This document shows, one piece after another, positions 30,557 to 37,970 of a DNA stretch of 64,000 nt (within the stretch, counting starts at the first letter, position 1; each line of letters starts with the position of its first letter). Source of the stretch: Cohnella rhizoplanae (GTDB lineage Bacteria > Bacillota > Bacilli > Paenibacillales > Paenibacillaceae); contig NZ_CAOJCN010000003.1 of the NCBI RefSeq assembly GCF_948329515.1, forward strand, positions 248,001 through 312,000, read 5' to 3'. The position numbers and the translations under genes were made by a program. Below the pieces are notes generated by a model, which did no database searches, was not told where the DNA came from, and was given only the letters and a program-made list of their open reading frames with translations.

Positions 30557-31222
30557 ATGGCGGGAAAATATTACGTGGTATGGGAAGGCGCGAAGCCGGG
30601 GATCTACGATTCCTGGCCAGCCTGCCAGGCGCAGGTAAACGGGCGCAAGGACGCCAAGTACAAGTCGTACGCAAGCAAGAAGGAAGCGGAGACCGCCTAC
30701 CGCGATGGTTGGAAAAAACACTGGGGGCAAGGCGGGGGCAAGGGCTCGTCCTCGTCCGGGTCCGCCGGCAAGGCCGGGGCGCCGCCGCTGACGCCGGACC
30801 AGGCGGAGCGGGAGATCGACTTCGACAGCGTGTCGGTGGATGTCGGGACGCGGGGCAATCCGGGACCGGTCGAATACAGAGGCGTGGATACGCGGACCGG
30901 AGACGTCTTGTTCGCCGTCGGGCCGATCCGCAAGGGCACGAACAATCTGGGCGAATTTCTGGCGATCGTCCATGCGCTCGCTTACCTGAAGCATCAGGGC
31001 AGCGCCAAGACGATATACAGCGACTCCCGAACGGCGCTCAAGTGGGTGAAGCAGAAGGAGGTCGTGACGACGCTGCCGCGGGACGAATCGACCCGGGACA
31101 TATGGGAGCTCGTCGACCGGGCGCTAAGCTGGCTAAACGTCAATACATATCCGAACAAGGTGCTTAAATGGGAGACGGAGCGCTGGGGCGAAGTGAAGGC
31201 CGACTATGGCAGAAAAGGCTGA
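30557..31222 (+). CDS. rnhA: Ribonuclease HI with N-terminal viroplasmin (hybrid-binding) domain
   Basis: The 221-residue protein degrades the RNA strand of RNA-DNA hybrids. Residues 4-55 form a caulimovirus viroplasmin-type hybrid-binding domain (Y-Y-V-V-W-E-G-x-K-P-G-I-Y-D-S-W). A Gly/Ser linker (58-75) leads to the RNase H fold with the acidic tetrad Asp95 (V-S-V-D-V-G), Glu133 (N-L-G-E-F-L-A), Asp156 (Y-S-D-S-R-T-A) and Asp216 (K-A-D-Y-G-R-K). This layout is common in Bacillales type 1 RNases H. The first residue after Asp95 departs from the usual S-x-x-x-N-P pattern only slightly. It is monocistronic and convergent with the next gene. Confidence 0.88.
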   Translation: MAGKYYVVWEGAKPGIYDSWPACQAQVNGRKDAKYKSYASKKEAETAYRDGWKKHWGQGGGKGSSSSGSAGKAGAPPLTPDQAEREIDFDSVSVDVGTRGNPGPVEYRGVDTRTGDVLFAVGPIRKGTNNLGEFLAIVHALAYLKHQGSAKTIYSDSRTALKWVKQKEVVTTLPRDESTRDIWELVDRALSWLNVNTYPNKVLKWETERWGEVKADYGRKG

Positions 31223-31253
31223 AGAGCAGAGCGGATGGAGATAAGCAGGCTTG

Positions 31254-32018
31254 CTACCTTCTGCCGTAATTTCTGCCATACCGGGTAACCGTCCGGTATA
31301 GACGCTTGTTCGGCAGCGACTTGAGCGCCGAATAACCGGGCCTCGTATTCACTTCCAGAATCCATAGACGGCCGCCGCGATCCAGAGCCACGTCAAGGCC
31401 CAGCTCGCGGAACCGGGGGCTGTGCCGGCCGAAGCAGCGGGCGGTCCGCATGCCTAGCGTGCGCAGCCGCCGTTTGTAACGCCGGATTCCGGCGGGAGGA
31501 TGGCCGGCGCGCGCAAGCGCCCGTTCGACCGTCTCCAGCTTGCCTCCCTGATGATAATTTGTAACGACCTTGCCGGGCTTTCCGACTTTCACGAACATCA
31601 CGGTCGGTACCCAGCGATTTTGAAGCGACTTTTGCACCATTACGCGCAGGTCGAACGGCTTTCCGCCGGCTTTCTGCAGTTCTATTCCTTTCTGGAGCAG
31701 ATAACTTTTTCCGCGGGAGATGCGCTTTAAGCGGTGAAAGAGCGAGGCGATAGATGCTTCGACGCTGGTTTTCAGATCCTTCTTTACGCGGAATCTGCCG
31801 GCCGGGGTTCGTTCGATCCGCGCAATGCCTCCGCCGCCGGTTCCCCCGGTCGGTTTGAAATATACCATCCGGTAACGGCGGGTCATCTCTCCCAGCGCTT
31901 CGCGGGAAAAAGGCTTTGTTTCCGGAACGAGCGGTCTTAGGGCCGGGTCTGCCATCAGCCATTTGGTTTTTTGCCATTTGTTTTTGACCGACAAGCTGCG
32001 GATGGCGCTTTTTGGCAT
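31254..32018 (-). CDS. YheC/YheD family ATP-grasp protein
   Basis: The 254-residue protein has an ATP-grasp fold of the spore-coat-associated YheC/YheD family. Visible landmarks are Y-F-K-P-T-G-G-T-G-G-G-G-I (lysine and glycine-rich ATP loop), L-L-Q-K-G-I-E-L, P-F-D-L-R-V-M-V-Q, and the metal-binding end E-V-N-T-R-P-G-Y. The start is the ATG after GGAGGGAGA at 10-bp spacing. In B. subtilis, family members sit in the spore coat, and related ATP-grasp enzymes ligate amino acids; the activity here is unknown. It is shorter than typical full-length YheC/D proteins (about 360-450 residues), so it may lack the N-terminal domain. Confidence 0.72.
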   Translation of the reverse strand: MPKSAIRSLSVKNKWQKTKWLMADPALRPLVPETKPFSREALGEMTRRYRMVYFKPTGGTGGGGIARIERTPAGRFRVKKDLKTSVEASIASLFHRLKRISRGKSYLLQKGIELQKAGGKPFDLRVMVQKSLQNRWVPTVMFVKVGKPGKVVTNYHQGGKLETVERALARAGHPPAGIRRYKRRLRTLGMRTARCFGRHSPRFRELGLDVALDRGGRLWILEVNTRPGYSALKSLPNKRLYRTVTRYGRNYGRR

Positions 32019-32165
32019 GTCATCATCTCCCTCCGGATACATTACGGAGCCGCCGCCTTAACGGGCACGGCTGATACCCGCCTTGGCACAACGTCCGCGG
32101 GGCAGGGGATATCTGACGCCGGGAGCGCTGACGGCAGTATATCCTGCGCTCCTGCAGGCGGCTCT

Positions 32166-32290
32166 ATGAACCTGGACCGCGACCTGACGCGGGAGGAGCT
32201 GGCCGCGCACGTCTCTTTGAATCGGGCCTGTTCCGCAAGGAGTACGGCGTGTCCCCTCACGATGACCGCAAGTCGATCCGCGGCGCTTGA
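32166..32290 (+). pseudogene. Remnant of an AraC-family helix-turn-helix domain
   Basis: Frame one reads M-N-L-D-R-D-L-T-R-E-E-L-A-A-H-V-S-L-N, then a second frame continues from about 32228 as L-F-R-K-E-Y-G-V-S-P-H-D-D-R-K-S-I-R-G-A-stop. Together they match the first HTH of AraC regulators, where about six residues (usually P-x-Y-F-S-R) join N to L-F. Five bases remain where about 18 are expected, so a deletion of about 13 bases caused a frameshift. There is no upstream ligand domain. The rest of the 32019-32325 stretch shows nothing else that I can name. Confidence 0.6.
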
Positions 32291-32325
32291 TCCGCGCGCG
32301 ACTGGCGTACCTTATGGCGGCATAC

Positions 32326-32369
32326 AAAAAAGGCCCTCGCGGCAGAATTCATTCTGCGGATGGCCTTTT
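32326..32369 (-). terminator. Rho-independent terminator of the LytTR gene
   Basis: AAAAGGCC and GCAGAAT pair with ATTCTGC and GGCCTTTT in a long hairpin with T-runs on either strand. Confidence 0.75.
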
Positions 32370-32375
32370 GTCCGA

Positions 32376-32717
32376 TTATACGCTGATGCGCAGACCTTGG
32401 AGGTGAGAGATGCTCTGGCGGATCAGATGCTGCTTGCGCTTCGGTACGGAGAGCATATGGTTCAGCGCGGGACCTTCGCCAAAGTATACGGTGTCGCCGG
32501 AGAGGTAGGTAATCTTGCTGACGTTAACATAGCAATCCGAGGAGACTCGAACGAACGCGGCGTCCTTGGTCAAGGCGGCGACCTGCTCGGCCGTCATTCT
32601 TTTCTTTATCGTATAGTTGCGGCCGTGACAGCAAATTTGACCGTGCGAGCCGATCCGAAAGAAGTAGCAATCCGTACGCGGCTCGAACTGCTCATACAAA
32701 TTCATCGCTGCATCCAT
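32376..32717 (-). CDS. Stand-alone LytTR DNA-binding domain protein
   Basis: The 113-residue protein consists almost only of a LytTR domain. Its pattern is Y-F-F-R-I-x-x-H-G-x-I, then A-A-F-V-R-V-S-S-D-C-Y-V-N-V-S-K-I-T-Y-L and V-P-K-R-K-Q-H-L, matching the beta-sheet DNA-binding fold of AgrA/LytR output domains. No receiver domain precedes it, so its activity must be controlled by expression or a partner. GAGGGGG lies about 11 bp before the ATG at 32717; an internal ATG four codons in is an alternative. It is monocistronic, with its promoter facing the DinB-like gene across a 280-bp divergent gap. Such lone LytTR proteins often autoregulate and control membrane-protein neighbours. Confidence 0.72.
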   Translation of the reverse strand: MDAAMNLYEQFEPRTDCYFFRIGSHGQICCHGRNYTIKKRMTAEQVAALTKDAAFVRVSSDCYVNVSKITYLSGDTVYFGEGPALNHMLSVPKRKQHLIRQSISHLQGLRISV

Positions 32718-32910
32718 CTTTTCGTTATCCCCCTCGTCGAAAGTTTGGGTGGTAGCGCTTTCATTATAACCGATGGACGTTTGTCTTGGCTAGCGTTATT
32801 TTGTGTGATCGCACATGAATTTTTGTATTTTTTCACGTGATTCATACGAGTGGGCGAGAGCGGCATCGTCGTAACGGTGCAAGCGAAGAAGAAATACGTA
32901 CCGATTATGC

Positions 32911-32916
32911 TATACT
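32911..32916 (+). promoter_or_regulatory. Possible extended -10 promoter of the DinB-like gene
   Basis: TATACT preceded by TGC is an extended -10 element 81 bp before the start codon. The gap also contains a near-perfect dyad TGTGTGATCGCACA at 32802-32815. Confidence 0.4.
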
Positions 32917-32996
32917 GGACGAATCCGGACGCTAAGCAGGCGGCTGACGCCCGCCGGGCATCGATAGGCGTTCAAAACGGACGGGAGCGGGAGAAG

Positions 32997-33524
32997 ATGG
33001 AAGAGTTACGGTACCCGATCGGAAAATTCGAACACGAAGGCGAGATCTCCGCTGCGCAGCGCAGGCTGTGGATTCAGGAGATCGCGGCGCTGCCGGGGCA
33101 ATTGTCCGAGGCGGCGAGGGGACTTGACGGCGAGCGGCTCGATACGCCGTACCGAGAAGGCGGCTGGACGGTCCGGCAGGTCGTGCACCACGTCGGGGAC
33201 AGTCATATGAACTGCCTGATGCGCTTCAAGCTGGCGCTTACGGAGGAGCAGCCTGCCATCAAGCCGTACGAGGAGCAGCTCTGGGCGGAGCTGGCAGACT
33301 CGCGGGCGTTGCCCGTCGAGCCGTCGCTCGCGCTCGTCTCCGCGCTGCACGTGCGTTGGACGGCGCTGCTGGAGTCGATGACCGACGAGCAATTCTCCCG
33401 GGCGTTCTACCATCCCGGTAGCGGTCAGGTGGTGCGCCTGGACCGCTGTCTCGGCATGTACGTCTGGCACGGCAAGCACCACACCGCGCATATCGACAGG
33501 CTGCGGGATCGCATGGGCTGGTAG
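32997..33524 (+). CDS. DinB/YfiT-like putative metal-dependent protein (BstA-type)
   Basis: The 175-residue protein belongs to the DinB/YfiT four-helix-bundle superfamily. Metal-ligand histidines are seen in V-V-H-H-V-G-D-S-H-M and W-H-G-K-H-H-T-A-H-I. The opening L-R-Y-P-I-G-K-F and the W-T-V-R-Q-V-V-H-H pattern match the B. subtilis YfiT group (bacillithiol-transferase-like/putative hydrolase). The ATG at 32997 follows GGGAG at 9 bp; an upstream in-frame extension looks non-coding. Related proteins transfer bacillithiol or glutathione-like thiols to xenobiotics; that role is inferred only. A terminator follows. Confidence 0.82.
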   Translation: MEELRYPIGKFEHEGEISAAQRRLWIQEIAALPGQLSEAARGLDGERLDTPYREGGWTVRQVVHHVGDSHMNCLMRFKLALTEEQPAIKPYEEQLWAELADSRALPVEPSLALVSALHVRWTALLESMTDEQFSRAFYHPGSGQVVRLDRCLGMYVWHGKHHTAHIDRLRDRMGW

Positions 33525-33549
33525 AGCCGGCGGTTATCGCCGCGACCAG

Positions 33550-33576
33550 ACCCGTTCCGAAGGGGACGGGTTTGTT
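33550..33576 (+). terminator. Rho-independent terminator after the DinB-like gene
   Basis: ACCCGTTCC pairs with GGGACGGGT (one G-U pair) around a four-base loop, followed by TTGTT. Confidence 0.65.
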
Positions 33577-33644
33577 CGCATGCCCCTGATTCGGGTAAAA
33601 TGAAATCTTAAGCGGCTTTTTTCGGAAAGAAATACCTTCGCTAT

Positions 33645-33660
33645 GCGCCGCATGCGGCGC
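33645..33660 (+). repeat. Perfect 16-bp GC-rich palindrome before the TerC-like gene
   Basis: GCGCCGCATGCGGCGC is a perfect palindrome ending 11 bp before the AAGGAG site of the next gene. It may be an operator or a leader hairpin affecting translation. I did not find yybP-ykoY riboswitch landmarks in this leader. Confidence 0.4.
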
Positions 33661-33685
33661 CAAGATCGGACAAGGAGTGCGCTTT

Positions 33686-34366
33686 ATGGAAAACGAATGG
33701 GTATTCGCGTTGCTGGATATGATTCTGATCAACATCGTGCTTAGCGGCGACAATGCGGTGGTCATCGCGATGGCGAGCAAAAACCTGGATGCCGCCTACC
33801 AGAAAAAAGCGATCTTCTGGGGCACGGTCGGCGCGGTGGGACTTCGCGTCGTCTTGACGTTCGCCGCGGTCACGCTGCTTCGGATCCCGCTCGTGCAGGC
33901 TTGCGGCGGCGTGCTGCTGCTGTTCATCGCCTGGAAGCTGCTGAGCGAGGACTCGCACGAGGAAGAGATCGAGGCGAAGTCGACGCTGGGCGGCGCGATC
34001 CGTACGATCGTGATCGCCGATCTGGTGATGAGCCTCGACAACGTCGTGGCCGTTGCGGGCGCCGCGAAAGGCAACTTCACCTTGATCGTGATCGGACTCG
34101 CCATCAGCGTCCCGCTCATCATCTGGTGCAGCCAGTTCCTGACCAAGCTGATGACGCGGTTTCCGCCGCTCGTATGGATCGGCGCCGGATTGCTGGGCTA
34201 CTCGGCGGGAGAGATGCTCTCCGGGGATCCCTGGGTCGGCGACTACTTGGACGAGACCGTCCCGGCGGTACCGGAGATTCTGCCGTTTCTGCTCGGCGTC
34301 CTGTTCCTCGCTTACGGCGCGTTGTCGTTCTGGCGCTCGAGGCGAGTATGGCGTCACCGGCATTAA
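33686..34366 (+). CDS. TerC family membrane protein (YjbE-like)
   Basis: The 226-residue protein has about seven membrane spans and the two family motifs I-V-L-S-G-D-N-A-V-V in span 1 and M-S-L-D-N-V-V-A in the middle; their aspartates are thought to bind a metal. TerC/YjbE-type proteins are implicated in manganese export or in supplying metal to secreted enzymes in Bacillales. A H-E-E-E-I-E acidic loop is present around residue 100. The ATG at 33686 is 8 bp after AAGGAG; the GTG at 33677 overlaps this site. It ends 40 bp before an alarmone synthetase gene on the same strand, so they may be co-transcribed. Confidence 0.82.
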   Translation: MENEWVFALLDMILINIVLSGDNAVVIAMASKNLDAAYQKKAIFWGTVGAVGLRVVLTFAAVTLLRIPLVQACGGVLLLFIAWKLLSEDSHEEEIEAKSTLGGAIRTIVIADLVMSLDNVVAVAGAAKGNFTLIVIGLAISVPLIIWCSQFLTKLMTRFPPLVWIGAGLLGYSAGEMLSGDPWVGDYLDETVPAVPEILPFLLGVLFLAYGALSFWRSRRVWRHRH

Positions 34367-34406
34367 ACGAGATAACGGTTAACACGCATAAGGGAGACAT
34401 ACGAAG

Positions 34407-35039
34407 ATGGCCATGGACCAGAGCAGCATGCGAGAATGGGGCAAAATGCTGCTGACCTACAAATTCGCGCTGGACGAAGTAAGCACGAAGCTGAACATTT
34501 TGAACGAAGAACTTCATTTTATCCAAAACTATAATCCGATCGAGCACATGAAGACGCGTATCAAGTCGCCGGAGAGCATCCGGGACAAGCTGATCCGCAA
34601 AGGGCTGGCGGTGACGATCGACAACGCCGTGAATCATATCCGCGACATCTCGGGCATTCGCGTCATTTGCTCTTTTTCCACGGACATCTATCTGATGTAC
34701 GAGATGATCAGCAAGCAGCAGGACGTAACCGTGCTGGAAGTCAAGGACTACGTTGCGAACCCCAAGCCGAACGGCTACCAGAGCCTTCACCTGATCATCC
34801 TCGTGCCGGTCTTCCTGACCGACCGGATGGAGCAGGTGCCCGTCGAGATCCAGATCCGCACGATCGCGATGGATTTCTGGGCGAGTCTCGAGCACAAGAT
34901 CTATTATAAGTTCAACGCCCAGGTACCGCATGAGATCGGCACGCAGCTCAAGGACACGGCAGACCTGATCGCTTCGCTCGACAAGCGCATGTTCGCGCTC
35001 AACGAGGAAGTGCAGAAATACCGGTCGGACGAGCATTAA
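34407..35039 (+). CDS. sasA: Small alarmone synthetase, (p)ppGpp synthetase YwaC/RelP type
   Basis: The 210-residue protein transfers pyrophosphate from ATP to GTP/GDP to make (p)ppGpp; it has only a synthetase domain. Motifs include N-P-I-E-H-x-K-T-R-I-K-S-P-E-S-I, I-S-G-I-R-V-I-C-S-F, K-D-Y-V-A-N-P-K-P-N-G-Y-Q-S-L-H and the catalytic E-I-Q-I-R-T-I-A-M-D-F-W-A-S-L-E-H-K. The last motif and the overall sequence are closer to YwaC (SasA/RelP) than to YjbM (SasB/RelQ). In B. subtilis the YwaC gene is induced by cell-envelope stress; here it follows a TerC-like gene by 40 bp. A bidirectional terminator ends the unit. Confidence 0.88.
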   Translation: MAMDQSSMREWGKMLLTYKFALDEVSTKLNILNEELHFIQNYNPIEHMKTRIKSPESIRDKLIRKGLAVTIDNAVNHIRDISGIRVICSFSTDIYLMYEMISKQQDVTVLEVKDYVANPKPNGYQSLHLIILVPVFLTDRMEQVPVEIQIRTIAMDFWASLEHKIYYKFNAQVPHEIGTQLKDTADLIASLDKRMFALNEEVQKYRSDEH

Positions 35040-35075
35040 GGGCGTCGACGCGCAAACGCTTTACTCTAATGAAGG

Positions 35076-35109
35076 AAAAATCCGGCTCCCGCAAAGGGGC
35101 CGGATTTTT
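35076..35109. terminator. Bidirectional terminator between the alarmone synthetase and add genes
   Basis: AAAAATCCGGCTCC pairs with GGGGCCGGATTTTT around a short loop, between convergent genes. Confidence 0.88.
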
Positions 35110-35124
35110 GAATGCCGCGCAAGC

Positions 35125-36168
35125 TCAGTCTTCGCGGGTCGAGTCGTTTCTCAGGCGCGCGATCTTCTCGTCGAACTTCCGCAGCAGAGCCTCCTTGACG
35201 GGAGGCTCGGCGAACGACGCCTCGAGCGCGCCCCGCATAAGGCCCGCGAGCTCGGCGAGCGTGAAGCCGAACCGGGTGACGAGCGCTTGGCACTCGCGGG
35301 TCATATCCGTGCCCGATACCGTCGGATTGTCCGTATTCACGGTGATGTACACGCCTGCGTCATAATAGCGCCTGAGCGGATAATCGTCCCAGGATGCGAC
35401 CGCCTTGGTCTGGATATTGCTCGTCGGGCAGAGCTCGAGCGGCACGCGGCGATCGCGGATCCACGCGAGCAGCTCCGGATCCTCGCGCAGCCGGATCCCG
35501 TGGCCGATGCGCGCGGCGCCCAGGCTCTCGACCGCCTCGCGGACATTGAAGGGACCTGCGGCCTCGCCCGCGTGGATCGTGATCGGGATCCCGGCCTCGC
35601 GGGCGACGACGAACGTGCCGCGGAACTTCTCGGCGGGGTGCGAGGCTTCGTCGCCTGCCAGATCCACCGCGACGACACCCTGACCGTGCCGGGCGATCGC
35701 GGCGCGCACGACCGGTACGTTGATCTCTTCGCCGTGATGGCGCATGCAGATTACGATCAGCCGCGCGGTCACCCCGTATGCGGCTTCGCCTCGGCGCAAT
35801 CCTGCGAGCGCCGCCGCGATGGCGCCGTCCGCGGACAAGCCTTCGTCGGTGTGCAGCGCGGGCGCAAACCGCACTTCGATATAGAGGCAGTTGTGCGCCG
35901 CAGCTTGCTCCACCGCCTCTTCGGCGACGCGGGCGAGCGCCTCCGTGTCCTGCATCAGGGGGAGGACAAAGCCGAATTTGTCCAGGTACGTCTTCAAGCT
36001 GTCGCAATCCTCTTCCACCTGCATGTACGGAAGCAGGTCCTCCGGGTTGTCCGCTGGCAGCGGATAGCCGCGCGCCGCGGCCAGCGCGAGCAGCGTGCCG
36101 GGCTTGACGCAGCCGTCCAGGTGAAGATGCAGATCCGCTTTAGGCAGCGCTTCGAGCCAATTGTCCAT
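35125..36168 (-). CDS. add: Adenosine deaminase
   Basis: The 347-residue TIM-barrel zinc hydrolase deaminates adenosine (and deoxyadenosine) to inosine. Zinc ligands His14 and His16 are in K-A-D-L-H-L-H-L-D-G; His199 and the catalytic Glu202 are in I-H-A-G-E; His223 is in R-I-G-H-G; and Asp280 in V-N-T-D-N-P. Length is normal. It lies 39 bp after a DUF1992 gene on the same strand, so the two probably share a transcript. Across the gap is a nucleoside hydrolase and a nucleoside importer, which supports a role in nucleoside salvage. Adenine deaminase activity is possible but less likely for this length. Confidence 0.88.
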   Translation of the reverse strand: MDNWLEALPKADLHLHLDGCVKPGTLLALAAARGYPLPADNPEDLLPYMQVEEDCDSLKTYLDKFGFVLPLMQDTEALARVAEEAVEQAAAHNCLYIEVRFAPALHTDEGLSADGAIAAALAGLRRGEAAYGVTARLIVICMRHHGEEINVPVVRAAIARHGQGVVAVDLAGDEASHPAEKFRGTFVVAREAGIPITIHAGEAAGPFNVREAVESLGAARIGHGIRLREDPELLAWIRDRRVPLELCPTSNIQTKAVASWDDYPLRRYYDAGVYITVNTDNPTVSGTDMTRECQALVTRFGFTLAELAGLMRGALEASFAEPPVKEALLRKFDEKIARLRNDSTRED

Positions 36169-36207
36169 CCCGATCCCTCCCGGTTATCGCGGCGTCCGGC
36201 GCCGGCT

Positions 36208-36597
36208 TTACGATTCGGAGTCTTGCCGCGTCAGCTTGGCTTGCACGGCATCCGCGTATTCTTCGTAAGCGTCCTTGTGCGCCCAGCCCCGCTCGTTCAT
36301 CATCAGCCTGTATCTAAGGCGTTTCTCGGTCAGTTCTTCTCTGAGCCTTCCCGATTCCCCGGGATCCCGGCATGCGCCGAGCAGGTCGGACAGCGTGACG
36401 AGGTCCTTGCGGATTTGCAGTTCTTCGGGCAGCGCGCCGGCGTTCTTGAGGAGCTTGTAGGAGAGGCGAAGTTCCTCGGGCACGCCTGCCAGATCGTCGG
36501 CGGGCAATGCCCCGCCCTTTCCGGCGATCGCGTCGAATTGACCCGATTTTTCCGCTTCGCGTATTTTTTGCTCGGCAATGGAGACAATCCAATTCAT
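36208..36597 (-). CDS. DUF1992 (DnaJ-homologue-type) domain protein
   Basis: The 129-residue protein matches the DUF1992 family: it opens I-A-E-Q-K-I-R-E-A-x-x-x-G-Q-F-D-x-I-x-G-K-G, with P-E-E-L-R-L-S-Y-K-L-L-K-N-A-G in the middle. The region from residue 10 to 60 is the conserved core. It is cytoplasmic with no transmembrane segment. The family is annotated as DnaJ-like in many genomes, but lacks a J domain; its role is unknown. It is the first gene of a probable two-gene unit with add (39-bp gap). Confidence 0.78.
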   Translation of the reverse strand: MNWIVSIAEQKIREAEKSGQFDAIAGKGGALPADDLAGVPEELRLSYKLLKNAGALPEELQIRKDLVTLSDLLGACRDPGESGRLREELTEKRLRYRLMMNERGWAHKDAYEEYADAVQAKLTRQDSES

Positions 36598-36917
36598 CTG
36601 CCCACCGTCCTTTGCTTGTGTTATTATAGCATTGTATCACGGGTTAAACGGTTGATTGAAGCCGCAAATGCCGACAAACGATTCATTCTGTCACTTTAGT
36701 TAACATGGACGGACGGCGATTGGCGAGCGGATTCGCAATCGCATCGGTATTATTAACGAACCGAAGCGCGATTTTTCAGCGCGATTCACAATGCCTCCGT
36801 TCGGGTAATACGAAGTTTTAAATGGGTCTGGTATTTATGTGATTAATGAGTTATAAAAGATAACAGGACATCCGTTCATCGCGGTTTGGAAAAAGGTTCA
36901 TAAAGGATGGTCGAACG
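36598..36917. other. 320-bp divergent intergenic region upstream of the nucleoside salvage genes
   Basis: No gene is seen here. It holds a hairpin at 36716-36742 (GCGATTG and CGA pairing with TCG and CAATCGC) without a T-run, two direct copies of AGCGCGATT around 36773-36790, and TATAAA at 36852-36857, a possible -10 for the nucleoside hydrolase gene. No purine riboswitch core was recognised. Confidence 0.5.
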
Positions 36918-37856
36918 TTGAGAGTTTACATGAATCATGACGGCGGCGGCGACGACTTCGTTGCGCTGCTCTTGCTGCTCCGCATGCCGAACGTCGAGCT
37001 GACAGGCGTTTCCGTGATCGGCGCGGACGGTTATTTGGAGCCTTCGATCCAGGCCAGCCGCAAGATCATCGACCGTTTCGGCGGCGCGCCGCGCGACGGT
37101 CTCGACTTATCCAGATCCGACTCGCGGGGCAAAAATCCGTTTCCGGCCGCTTGGCGTATTATGTCTTATTACGTCGACGCGTTTCCGATCCTGAACGAAG
37201 CCGAGTCCATTGTTGCGCCGATCTCGGACAAGCCCGCTCACCTTCATCTGATCGATCGCGTCCGCGCAGGCGAGGGCAAGACGACGCTCGTCTTCACGGG
37301 ACCTCTGACGGACCTGGCACGCGCGCTCGACGAGGCGCCGGACATCGAGGAGCGGATCGACCGCGTCGTATGGATGGGCGGCACGTTCCTGCCCAAGGGC
37401 AACGTCGAGGAGCCGGAGCATGACGGCACGGCCGAGTGGAACGCGTTCTGGGATCCGGAAGGCACCGCGCGCGTATGGGCGAGCGGGCTGCGCATCGATA
37501 TGGTCGCCCTGGAGAGCACGAACCAGGTTCCGCTCACGCTCGGAGCGCGGGACGCTTGGGCCAAGCTACGGAAGCACGAGGCGATCGACTTCGTCGGCCA
37601 GTGCTATGCGCTGGTTCCGCCGCTCATCTTCCACGCGACCAACTCGACCTACTATTTATGGGACGTACTCACCGCAGCCTATGTTGGCAAGCCCGAATTG
37701 GTCAAGGTCAAGACGGTGAACAGCATCGTGCGAACGGACGGCGCGGCGCAAGGCCGTACGGAGCTGGCCGACGGAGGCAGGCCCGTGAACCTGGTCTACG
37801 ACGTCGATCGCGACGGCTTTTTCGACTATATGACCGAGTTGCTCAAGCAAGCTTAA
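36918..37856 (+). CDS. Nucleoside hydrolase family protein with a variant active-site loop
   Basis: This 312-residue protein belongs to the inosine-uridine-preferring nucleoside hydrolase fold, which splits nucleosides into base and ribose. The N-terminal calcium-binding loop is N-H-D-G-G-G-D-D-F-V-A-L rather than the standard D-T-D-P-G-x-D-D-x-x-A-L: the last two aspartates are kept, the first two positions differ. T-G-P-L-T-D-L-A and the C-terminal W-D-V-L-T-A-A-Y (family Asp) are present. A TTG start is required, 9 bp after AAAGGATGG. The gene is immediately upstream of a nucleoside-type ABC importer, so it probably hydrolyses imported nucleosides; the variant loop leaves the substrate open. 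Confidence 0.8.
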   Translation: MRVYMNHDGGGDDFVALLLLLRMPNVELTGVSVIGADGYLEPSIQASRKIIDRFGGAPRDGLDLSRSDSRGKNPFPAAWRIMSYYVDAFPILNEAESIVAPISDKPAHLHLIDRVRAGEGKTTLVFTGPLTDLARALDEAPDIEERIDRVVWMGGTFLPKGNVEEPEHDGTAEWNAFWDPEGTARVWASGLRIDMVALESTNQVPLTLGARDAWAKLRKHEAIDFVGQCYALVPPLIFHATNSTYYLWDVLTAAYVGKPELVKVKTVNSIVRTDGAAQGRTELADGGRPVNLVYDVDRDGFFDYMTELLKQA

Positions 37857-37970
37857 ATTACGGCTACCGCGGCCCGCGGAGCCGCTTCCGCCGCTCTTCC
37901 GAGCGGCCAAGGATCGGTCCGCGCGCCGTAGATGCAAATACAAGCAAAATAGACGGGGAGAGAATCAAGC

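Noticed and set aside
32802..32815. CRP-like site TGTGTGATCGCACA
   Set aside because: The arm spacing does not match the 6-bp CRP spacer, and Bacillales rarely use CRP in this way; kept only as an unnamed dyad.
31971..32840. 289-codon plus-strand frame spanning the gap and the LytTR gene
   Set aside because: Only the short AraC-like HTH part is meaningful; the rest is antisense to LytTR and leader DNA.
33571..33685. yybP-ykoY manganese riboswitch before the TerC-like gene
   Set aside because: Leader is only about 115 bp and lacks the conserved loop motifs; only a simple palindrome is seen.
36598..36917. Purine riboswitch ahead of the nucleoside hydrolase and nup genes
   Set aside because: The conserved loop and three-way-junction sequences of purine riboswitches could not be found by eye.
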